From the NCBI GenBank assembly GCA_964036045.1, contig OZ038379.1, forward strand, positions 113,344,611 through 113,408,610: 64,000 nt of DNA. The letters are read 5' to 3'. The position numbers and the translations under genes were made by a program. The notes under the pieces were generated by a model, which saw only the letters and a program-made list of their open reading frames with translations, had not been told where the DNA came from and ran no database searches. Below are positions 23,871 through 32,014 of the stretch, in pieces. Numbering within the stretch: the stretch's first letter is position 1; each line of letters starts with the position of its first letter. This DNA is from Eutreptiella sp. 'Long Island Sound 2002'. Lineage: Eukaryota > Euglenozoa > Euglenophyceae > Eutreptiales > Eutreptiaceae.

Positions 23871-24316
23871 CAACAAGTGGGACAAAATAGTACATGCATT
23901 TTTATACAGGTGGATATATGTAAAGAAAATGAGAACCAATGTTTTACATTTATTTGGATTCTTATGAAGATGTCATTTCATTGTTACATGGATAAACTTT
24001 TAGCGTTTGGTGAATTTTCATCTTTTATCGATTCATTCCGCAGGTAGATTTCGCCTGAAACTGAGAACCAAATGATAAAGATAAGTGTCAACTGCAAACG
24101 TTCCCGATCAGAAATGACCCCGACAGGTCCCGACAGCAAGAACTCGTCCCGACAGCAAGAACGTTTATTTATGCCATTGAGTTCATCCAAAAATTGTTTC
24201 CGATTGCGTTTTTGTCCTCTTCTTTTCACATTTTCTGTTTATAGTTTCTGTTATGAACATACTCTCCGTTATGTCAGACAACGCCGCAACAAGAAGAAAC
24301 AAGAAAGAAAAGGTAC

Positions 24317-24317
<1 letters not shown>

Positions 24318-24352
<35 letters not shown>

Positions 24353-24450
24353 AACGCCCGCACAGCAGAGCGCAGCACCATTCAGCACCGTACGGCACAG
24401 CACAGCACAATTCAGCACCGCACGGCACAGCACAGCACAACTCAGCACCC
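24318..24450. repeat. (TG)n tract and CAGCACAGCAC repeats in the TIR element core
   Basis: About 35 bp of TG at 24318-24352, then two near-identical 27-bp units rich in CAGCACAGCACAA (24383-24445). A separate direct repeat, CGACAGCAAGAACGT-like, occurs twice at 24127-24165. Confidence 0.8.
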
Positions 24451-24530
24451 CACTAATCTTCAACCTGCAGCGACACGCTGAAGCAAATGACGGAGCAGTT
24501 TGAGAACACACAAATTGCAAAAATTAGCAT

Positions 24531-24747
24531 GTCGACAGGAAACAACAGGAAGCGACAGGAAGCGACAAGATAGCGACAGGAGGGCGGCAGGAAAGCGACA
24601 GGGAAGCGACAGGGGAGCGACAGGGGAGCGACAGGAGAGCGACAGGAGAGCGACAGGCAAGCGACAGGGGAGCGACAGGGGGCTAAAAGTGCAAAAACAG
24701 CGACAGGGAGGCAACAGGGAGGCGACAGGATGGTGACAGGAGAGCGA
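24531..24747. repeat. GCGACAGG minisatellite, right array
   Basis: The same unit and orientation as the left array, ending immediately inside the right terminal inverted repeat. Confidence 0.9.
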
Positions 24748-25228
24748 GGTGGCCCGAATCTATTGGGCTTCGCCACTACCAAGGTCCTGGCTCCCCATAC
24801 CGATTTGGATTGTTATAAACATCCGCGGGCCAAAAATTTGTTGACCAACTCCCGGCCGGAAGGCGGCACCCCGGATGCCACATGACCTATAGGGAGGGCA
24901 TTTCTGCGGCTGGGGATCAGCCGTTTTGCAGGGGAGGTTGTGTTCCCCATATGCCCTGTCTGCGGGATTAATTTCATGGAGTGGCAACTGGGTTAAAATT
25001 GTATTCCTAAATTTGGCCTCCAGTTTTGTGCGAATTTCTGCGCATTTGCCATCCCCTTCGTCAGCGTCGACCACCCCTCTGATGGTGAAATGGAACTTGA
25101 GGCGCTGGTATGGCGACTGGGGGTCCAAGGACATCAGGTCCCTAACGCGGAGGTGTTCCTCCCCGTTGGCCTCATAGCCATCACCATATTCTTCGTCGGT
25201 GCCACTTTCCTCTTTGCTGGCGTAGGCA

Positions 25229-25976
25229 TCAAGCAGGATTATCCTTGTGGTCCATCCTCAGGCGGGGGGAAGAAAAAAACCGAATCCTCCTGGTAGACGA
25301 CCAGTCTAAGGCTATTTCCTGTAGCTCCCAAAACAAGCTGTGGCCTTTCCAAAAGGGAATGACCATGATACCGCGTGCTTGGTCCATGACGGCCTTAAGC
25401 AGTACATCCTTCCATCTGGACCACGGGGCGTTGATCCAGAGGATGTTCGTGCTCCAGTCCTGGTCAAATGCATTTTTGCATGCGCACGGATAGCGTTTGA
25501 ATTGTCTGTTCCCCTTGGTGGCAAATGCATCGACTTCTGGTGTGACGTCCACCCATTTAAGGATTTCCTCCCTCGATTCGGGCATGACGGAGTAGTTTTC
25601 TGTTCTCCAACTACGGGCAGTACGATACCTTCCGCCAATGAGGGGGAGGCACAGCGCCCTTGTTGCAGAAGACCTTGGACCTGCTCTCTGTGTGCTTAGG
25701 CTTGTCTGCAGTAAACCTGCGGTACTTGTTTATTATTGTGGGTTCGCTTTTATCCACTTGCGCGGGGTTGAAGTAGGAAGGGGTTTCTTTGGGTGCATGG
25801 ACTGGTTCCCATACAAACCTACCCTTGTGCTGCTGAAAGTACCCCCAGCCATCTGCGAAACGATCGGGCATTTGCATGTTGTTCCCCTGTACCGCCTTGG
25901 TGGGGGGCACTATTACCGTGTCCTGCTCTGACTGTACGTCCGACAGTTCTCCCTCGCTGTCGGGGTCTTCTGCCAT
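25229..25976 (-). pseudogene. Dam-like methyltransferase-type domain and upstream linker, copy 2
   Basis: The upper frame (25976-25611) holds PPTKAVQGNNMQMPDRFADG, GYFQQHKGRFVWEPVHAPKE and INKYRRFTADKPKH, a linker also seen in copy 1. The lower frame (25585-25229) holds VTPEVDAFATKGNRQFKRY, NAFDQDWSTNILWINAPWSR and MVIPFWKGHSLFW, matching copy 1 and the methyltransferase-like domain of DIRS elements. A frameshift near 25.6 kb joins them. About 25 bp present in copy 1 near 16960 are missing near 25290. Confidence 0.6.
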
Positions 25977-26202
25977 TACCTGGATGTGACAGATACATCT
26001 GAGTTCTGCGCGTACACAGGAACACTTAAACTTTTTCGGGATCCTTAAGGGGGGTACGAACCCTAACTCTTTGGCACTCTCACACCCGTTGTCTCAGGGA
26101 GCGCTGTGGCTCGCCTGAACCGTGGTGCGGGGGGGGGTTGGTGTTTCCGTTTCGGGGGGGGGTGCCATGGGTAACAGTATGGACAGTCTCAGTCCATGCC
26201 CA

Positions 26203-26946
26203 TCATGTCAACAGCATCAAATATATACACCCCACCTCTTCCTGTCTGACGGAGCGCACGGCCGTGGTACCCGACCGGCACCCCCCTCCTAAGCCTACTT
26301 TGGGACTCGGGGAGGAGTTGATGGGTTTGCTTGCGGGAGGGGGTGGCGGTGTCGTGCGTTCCCTAGCTGTGAAAGCTCCAAGAAGCGCCATTATGATCTG
26401 AAGATACGAGGATAGACTCTGTTGGACTGACTGACTACTTTCAATTGGAGGGGACTGTAAGGACTGACGATTATCGGGTGAAGGAGACTGAACGGAGGGA
26501 TGACTGTTCCCTGTTCCATGTTCCTGCCCCTGTGTTTCGTTCTTGGTAACCTGCCTTGCCAGCGGTTGGTATGCGACCGGCAACGTGTCGGCTAAGCAGT
26601 TATTCACTCCGTCGACTTGAAGAGCATATGCCTTCAAAAGTGGATACCCAATTATGAATCCATTGGTTACCTCAGGCGCGTACACGTATGCGTGCCCGCA
26701 TATCAATGTACCTGCGTTCCCCCGCTGGTCATTGACTTCCAGTACTAGATCCAGCAGTGCTTCCATTCTCCCTCCCGGTACCTCCTGTCCAACTACTGAG
26801 GAGATAGCCAGGGGTTTCCTTGCCAGCGCCAGCGTGCCCGGCGGAAAAGATGAGGTTCGTGCCAACGCAAACGCCTGGCTGCCCGTATCCGCAAGTACCC
26901 ATGCAGTGGTTTCGGATCCATTGCCCCATTCGGCTGACACCTGCAC
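26203..26946 (-). pseudogene. Retroviral-type aspartic protease, copy 2
   Basis: The 247-codon frame contains ETTAWVLADTGSQAFALART with catalytic D-T-G, then LVLEVNDQRGNAGTLICGHA and TNGFIIGYPLLKAYALQVDG, the expected second half of a retropepsin. A Ser/Gln-rich tail follows. The frame is intact over the domain, unlike copy 1, but its junction with gag is broken by the 768-bp insert at 26947. Confidence 0.8.
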
Positions 26947-27714
26947 TGATGCGGTAGCAGCTGCCGCTTAGGCTGGAGCTGCTGCCTGTCAGAATGTGAA
27001 CTGCATGGAGCGAGCGAGAGCAGAGCGATTGTCGCCATCGCAACTCGCTGTCGCCCGCACCAGGCAAACACATAATGCGCAGGAGCTATGTAGAGCTGTG
27101 TAGATTTTTTTTGGCGCATTAATTATAATTATTTTTGCGATGTCATAACATATTTCATTGTCTCCAGCTCTGTTGTTCCTGTCTGCAGGCATTCACGTCG
27201 TGTCACATGGCGTGGGTTCGGGACTGGCAAAAGTCCTGAAAAACTTCGTAGCCAGCAACGCCGGACAGTTGACCACCTTGAGGAAATCGCTGCATTGTCT
27301 CGTGCCTATGCTAATAACGTTGAGGTATTTGTTGCTCTGTGCCTGGTGTAGTACGCAGCCGCAAAATCAAGCAGGATCAAAGCATCAAGCAGGATGAACC
27401 GTGCGTTAGAATCAAGCAGGATCCAAGCATCAAGCAGGATCAAGCGTGAGGCGGCAGGACCAAGCATGCGGCAGCTTTAAAACATATTTGGTTAGGTGGA
27501 GAAACATCCTCTGTGACGGCTACAAGATTTTGGATGAAAAAATCATGGTTTTCACGACGTAAGGTCTAATAGAGCCTGCCATGGACACCAGATACTCCCA
27601 AAAATCACCAGGTAGATTGCCACCACCAGAAAACGTGGGACAAAGGTACGTTTTGGGGGAAAAGAGCAACGGCGAAGTCTAAAAGAAATGGGAACCCCTA
27701 CTGAAACCACTTCA
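26947..27714. mobile_element. 768-bp solo-LTR-like insertion
   Basis: Compared with copy 1 (CTGCACAACGAG near 18588), copy 2 has an extra block starting TGATGCGG and ending CCACTTCA. It is flanked by GCAC on both sides (26943-26946 and 27715-27718). TG...CA ends, near-inverted termini (TGATGCGG against TGAAGTGG) and a 4-bp target duplication are what a solo LTR would leave. The interior has no coding domain. It contains AATCAAGCAGGAT repeats at 27362-27460. Confidence 0.7.
27362..27460. repeat. ATCAAGCAGGATC short tandem repeat
   Basis: Five to six imperfect units of ATCAAGCAGGATC with spacers, inside the 768-bp insert. Confidence 0.8.
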
Positions 27715-27742
27715 GCACGACGAGTTCATTGACTCCGCTTTT

Positions 27743-29296
27743 TCAATGCTGCGGCTTGCGGTTGGTCACATGACCAACTTTCGACGTACGCAATGTAGAC
27801 CGTACCTCGAGTTCCGTAGGACTCTGTTGGAGGGTCGTTGAATTCATGGCTGCAGTAGATATTATGACAGAGAGTGCCGGTGGCTCCTTTACCGAGGGGG
27901 TTGCCACCGACACCAGCCTAGCTGCCACCGTAAGAGTACCATTACCGAGCGCCAGCCTGGCATTTTTGCCCTTCTTTCGCTCCGAGCGCGTCAGATACCG
28001 TCCTCGACGCCGCGATCGCTTCTTCCGCTGTACGCTGCCGCTACGCCATTGGCCATCAGCATTTTGCTGCTCTGGGTCTTGCGGCACTTGCCGGCCATCG
28101 GTCGGCGTATCCGCAGTAGTTTTGCGGGCCTTTGGAAGGCCTTGGTTGGGGCACTTTGCAGGGTGGTGGTCCCCTTGACACCACAGGCATTTGCCCGCCT
28201 TAGCCATCCTAATGGCATGCTCCGTGTCCCAAATGACTTGCTTATGGGCCTTCTCATTCATGTCACCCAAGTCCTTGCAAAGGGTGTGCTCTGTGTCCTG
28301 GCGAGGATCACTGTTGCCAGTGTATTTGCGCCGCCCATGGCCTTCGGGGTTCTGGTCTTTACCCTAGCCCTTGCCTTTGCCCTTACCCTTGCCCTTGCCT
28401 TTGCCCTTGCCATCCCCTTTGGCTGCATCTGTGCCATTTTTCTTCGGAGACCAGCAATCTTGGGCTCTGCGACCAGTTTTGCCACAGTTGTAGCATTCCC
28501 CTTGGAACTTGTCATTTCAATTTTTGGGGTTCTGCTTCTTGGCAGTGGGCTTCGGCGGGCAGGGCAAAGTCTGTGTGTGTACTGCTTCATGCAGATGCTG
28601 CAGAATAGCAAGCTTGTCCCTCCATGTCACCTCGTACAGGACGTGGGAGTGGGCAGTTTCCCATGTGAACTCTGCCCCATGCACGGATTCCAGCTTGATA
28701 ATTTTAGTGAGTTCCTCACTAAAATCACCATGCCGCTCTAAGGCTGGTCGCCACACTTGCTTGGCCAGTTGGGGGATGATTGCCGACTTCCTACAGACAC
28801 GCTTGGTGTCAAATTCCCACTGGAGCATGAACAATTAGTACCCCGCCACCGTCTTAGGCCGCGGAACGTCTCGGGCTGCCCATATTTGCTCGAGGTCTTC
28901 GCCCGACACCTTAGCCCCTTTCACTCCGACAATGACGCCATAGAACATCTCATAGGTCCCTCCGGCGTCCTGCACCTGCTGAGGGTACAGGGGTCCCTCG
29001 TCCGGGAAGCAGCTGCGGAAGATGTAGGCTACCATCCTAGGGGTCATCTTGCTGCACCAGAACCCCTTATACCTTTCCCACAGGGGGTCAAAGGTCGACC
29101 AGTTACCGTCTCCAGCTTGCTGTTTAAGAAGATCTTTAACGATCTTTCTAGTCTCCCCATCAATGGATTCCTTGTCCCAGCGGTCCATGGAGAACAGTGC
29201 CCTGACTAATTCGGGTTCCCCTTCAGTGGCACTAGTCTCCCCATGAACGCCCAGAGGGATGGAGTAGGGGTGGTACAAATGTCTGGGGCTTCCCAT
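27743..29296 (-). pseudogene. gag: capsid-like region and two zinc knuckles
   Basis: One frame runs without a shift for 1,554 bp but contains three stop codons: TAA (plus 28835-28837), TGA (28517-28519) and TAG near 28376. The first block (EPELVRALFSMDRWDKESID, FDPLWERYKGFWCSKMTPRM) and the second (LFMLQWEFDTKRV, RPALERHGDFSEELTKIIKL) look capsid-like and alpha-helical. CYNCGKTGRRAQDC is a zinc knuckle with Arg in place of the metal-binding His. CLWCQGDHHPAKC is a second, C-x2-C-x3-H-x4-C. A GKGKGK tract lies between them. Gag packages the element RNA. Confidence 0.75.
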
Positions 29297-30490
29297 CCTC
29301 CAGTAGCGGGAGGGTACTCAATCCCCCAATGGGGTTACGGCTAAAGAAAGACGTAATTTCCGAAAAGGACACGTGTTTCTTGGGGTCTATTGACCGGACT
29401 GCAGTCCTAAGGCCTCCATGTCGAAGGACGATGGGGCCACACTACTGAGTAGTCTAGGGGGCTTTGCTTGTGGTGCTCCACCAGCTGCTACGGTACCCAG
29501 TCCTTGGGCCTTGTACACCACTTCACACCCCATGCTAGATGGCTTTGGCCCTGCACCCGTACCGGCCTGAGTGCTACTTGTTGCCCCTGTCCCTGCCTCG
29601 GCCTTGATACCCGGTACACGCCATGGTGTGTGCACAACGGGTGGAGGTAAATGCCATGGTGTGTGCATCATGGGAGGAGGTGCTGTCTCTGGAGGAGGGG
29701 GGGTTGTTGACCGCTTGTCTGAACCGCAGGCCCCGGGGGGGCGTTGCAGGGAGGGGGTGCCATGGGCTTCCCGTTCTCTTATTCGTCCGCTTCATCCCGC
29801 CACCCCTTAACTTGTGACAAGCGCTCGCCGAGCACTCGCACTCGTTCATCGATGGTCTCCAGAGCCCCTTGTAGGGAGGTTGTACGTTCCTCGACTGCAG
29901 GGTCTATGGCGGGAGAGGGTGGGATGGGGATGCACCATGCGGCTGGACCTTCTGGTACTTGTTCCTTCACGCGTAACTGTGCTGTGCGGGTTTGATTGGT
30001 CCTGATGTCGTCCCGCATACCTGGGATGGCCTGTTCCAACCGCTGCACCGTGGCTGTAGTGCTGTTGGACGGTCCCTCCGCATTAGCCGGCTAGCCTGAG
30101 TGTTTATGGCCTCCCTGTACGTGGTTTGGTAGAGGTTGAGGAGGTTCTGCACCTCTCTCATTATGTTGGACCTGATGGAGGCCTTGTCCAGAAGTTCGTG
30201 TTTGATCCGGCCTTGCAGGGTGACTAACTGGTTTTGGGTGTATCATATTCAACCGCTTGTTGGCGTGTCATATCCTGCAAAGCCCGCACTTTTTGGCTGC
30301 ACCACTTGCAACAGTGGGGTGAGCTTGCACCCGGGGGGAGGGGTTTTAGTTCTCCCACATCTCGTGGACACCTAGGGCACTTCACGGTCGCTGAGGGGGG
30401 ATGCAGCGCAAGCACTCTTGTGATTTGGTCCTCCATGCGCTGTACTTGCTATTTGACAGCGACTTACTCGAGTTTTCAGGTCTCTGTGGC
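29297..30490 (-). other. Degraded middle of gag, with a zinc-ribbon-like frame
   Basis: Every frame is broken. The minus-strand stretch 30436-30224 reads VKCPRCPRDVGELKPLPPGA and then CCKWCSQKVRALQDMTRQQA, a C-x2-C...C-x2-C arrangement. The stretch 30048-29779 reads MQRLEQAIPGMRDDIRTNQT and AALQGALETIDERVRVLGER-like coiled coil. Both are plausible pieces of the same gag polyprotein in different frames. Confidence 0.5.
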
Positions 30491-31576
30491 CTAGATGTTT
30501 GTTTGCAGGCCTGTGGAGAGCTGGTAGGTGATGTGTTTGCTCGCAAGGCCGGGGATGGTGCTGGGACTACGCTGAGACTCTCCATAGGAGGATACCCCAC
30601 CGAGGTGCGTTTGCACCCTCGCCTTTTGCGCCTGCAGGTCGGTCTCCAGATCGCCGAGGCTTGACCTGATCGCCACCTGCTCCTGTCGGATTTCCGTCCG
30701 ATGCAGCCATTCTTCGTGCTCGCTCTGTGCCACCTCTTGGATCTCAGCACGCAGCTTTGCCTGCACTTGATAGAGGTCGTGTTGCACCACTCCGATGGAC
30801 TGATTCAACTGCTGCACGATGTCTTGCACCTTGTAGAGACTCTTTTGCACCTGGGATCCTGAGCATTTAAGATGCCGTACGTCCTCTTGCACCGATGATC
30901 CAGACCACTGTAGCTGCCACACGTCCTCTTGCACAGATGATCCAAAGCACAGTAGCTGCTGCAACTCCTGCGGCGCCTGCTGCACCACTGCCCTACTTTC
31001 CTGTGACGCACCTTCTAGTTGCTGCACTGCCGACACAGTTTGGTTGCAGGCGAGGATCAGACCTGTGCAGCACTCATTCCAAAGCGACCGCAAGTGTCAT
31101 CCATCGACTTCAACTCTCCCCAACGTGGCTTCCAACGATGTTTCAAGCTCCTGAGTAGTCTCCAACAGCTGTGATATCGCTTCAGATTGCTCAGTCGCCA
31201 CCTCCACCGACTTTTCTGTGGTCTCTGATTCACTGCGCACCACATGTATGATGCATGCCAGAGCAAAGCGAAGTTCTACGATTCCCGTTGCGTTTGGGTC
31301 TGCCATCACTGAAGCCCACTCGTGAGGAACTCCCTCACTGTCGATCCAACGTGCTTGCTCTAGTCTCAGGGACATTCCTACACCAGGCGCAATTCGCAAG
31401 TTCTCCGATGCTGCACTCATTCGGTGCCTCAAGTTGGCTTTTATTGGGCTTGGCATAGGCAACTTCGGCAGATTCTCACCTCCAGGCGCTCCATACTTAG
31501 CATCCAACACCGCCGGATCATAAAGGGTCAAGGCGGTGTCCATAGGTTGTTGTTCGGCCATTTCACGGGTACTCAA
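30491..31576 (-). pseudogene. gag N-terminal coiled-coil region
   Basis: From the ATG at 31576 a frame runs 159 codons to a TGA (31097-31099), then another 200 codons in the same frame. The first part is MSTREMAEQQPMDTALTLYD, with ETTEKSVEVATEQSEAISQL and LLETTQELETSLEAT. The second is strongly heptad-like: SSVQEDVWQLQW, SGSQVQKSLYKVQDIVQQLN, VVQHDLYQVQAKLRAEIQEV, VAIRSSLGDLETDLQAQKAR. It starts about 200 bp inside the 5' LTR edge, as expected for gag. A single in-frame TGA and no shift make it the best kept part of the element's gag. Confidence 0.6.
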
Positions 31577-31793
31577 TTTGCAGGCAGATTTGCTTGATTT
31601 TCAAGGCGGCACTAAAGCAACGAAGCTATTATGCAACTGCGATGCTACCAACTAATATTACGCTCGGTGGTGTACCTAAGGTTGCTGAGTTTGGTTTTCC
31701 CAAAACCTTGCAGCTTTCTCGTGCTCACCAAAACATAGCAACAATAGCAACAGCACAACTCAGATGCGAGTTTAGCACTTCCTTGTCGTAGTC
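31577..31793 (-). other. 5' leader and inner part of the 5' LTR
   Basis: The primer-binding site should lie here. Minus-strand TTGGTAGCATCGC near 31649-31661 begins with a tRNA-complementary-looking TGGTA, but I cannot match it securely to a tRNA 3' end. The LTR inner boundary is therefore left open. Confidence 0.35.
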
Positions 31794-32014
31794 AGTCCTT
31801 GTCCTTGACAACACTCGCTCGGCGAATCCGCTTTCCACTATACAAGTGGGCATGACAAGACAACAGTCCCTCACAGAGGAACCCTCAGACAGGTTAGGAA
31901 GGCAAGGTTTCACATTCATCTTTTATGCATTTCAGTGTAACCTTTTATACACAATTTGCGTTGTCCCTGCCCGTCGGTGGATGGGGCGGGGACTGACCGC
32001 AACGACCGATGACA
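31794..32014 (-). repeat. 5' LTR of the composite Ty3 element
   Basis: Matches the 3' LTR across TCAGTCCTTGTCCTTGACA, GGCAAGGTTTCACA and TCCCTGCCCGTCGGTGGATG, ending GATGACA, which reads TGTCATC on the minus strand. It lacks about 210 bp found in the 3' LTR. Further LTR sequence may extend left to about 31660. Confidence 0.75.

Larger units (their letters stand above)
23471..24761. mobile_element. 1,291-bp non-autonomous TIR element with GCGACAGG arrays
   Basis: Perfect 13-bp terminal inverted repeats AGATTCGGGCCAC (23471-23483) and GTGGCCCGAATCT (24749-24761) are flanked by a 3-bp duplication, ATT (23468-23470 and 24762-24764). The empty site GCCATTGGGC is present at the same point of copy 1. 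Inside both ends are arrays of a GCGACAGG-like unit in the same orientation. The core is AT-richer, with a (TG)n tract. No transposase is encoded, so it would be mobilised in trans. The TSD length allows several superfamilies and I cannot assign one. Confidence 0.85.
22983..25134 (-). pseudogene. Reverse transcriptase, copy 2 (interrupted by a TIR element)
   Basis: N-terminal part 24765-25134 reads RLKFHFTIRGVVDADEGDGK, then PADRAYGEHNLPCKTADPQP and CGIRGAAFRPGVGQQIFGPR. After the 1.29-kb insertion it resumes with NGKWRFVIDYRHLNSQVADD, QYTAFVTLWGV and KPYIDDMVHG (catalytic Y-I-D-D). The residue after T-A-Y, normally Gln in Ty3 RTs, is Pro here and Gln (CAG) in copy 1. RT made from this copy would be destroyed by the insertion. 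Confidence 0.8.
19181..28310 (-). repeat. Ty3 internal segment, copy 2 (with two nested insertions)
   Basis: Second copy of the 7-kb gag-end-to-3'-UTR segment. Its extra 2.07 kb relative to copy 1 is accounted for by the TIR element at 23471-24761 with its target duplication and the insert at 26947-27714 with its target duplication. Both insertion sites are empty in copy 1, so the insertions came after the duplication, or the copies have separate histories. Confidence 0.8.
11023..32014 (-). mobile_element. Composite chromodomain Ty3-type LTR retrotransposon with internal 7-kb duplication
   Basis: Read on the minus strand, this element runs from a 5' LTR ending at 32014, through gag (31.6-27.7 kb), protease, a methyltransferase-like domain, RT, RNase H, integrase and chromodomain, to a polypurine tract and 3' LTR at 11.0-11.4 kb. 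The segment from the end of gag to the 3' UTR is present twice: copy 2 at 19181-28310 and copy 1 at 12133-19180. The order protease-RT-RNase H-integrase plus a C-terminal chromodomain is that of Ty3/chromovirus elements. Both pol copies carry frameshifts and stop codons, so no active product is expected. The outer left boundary is uncertain because a microsatellite lies there. Confidence 0.85.

Noticed and set aside
23557-23967. Arg/Gln/Thr/Gly-rich and Cys/Arg/Pro/Leu-rich ORFs near 23.4-24.7 kb
   Set aside because: They follow the GCGACAGG array inside the TIR element. No transposase motif is present.
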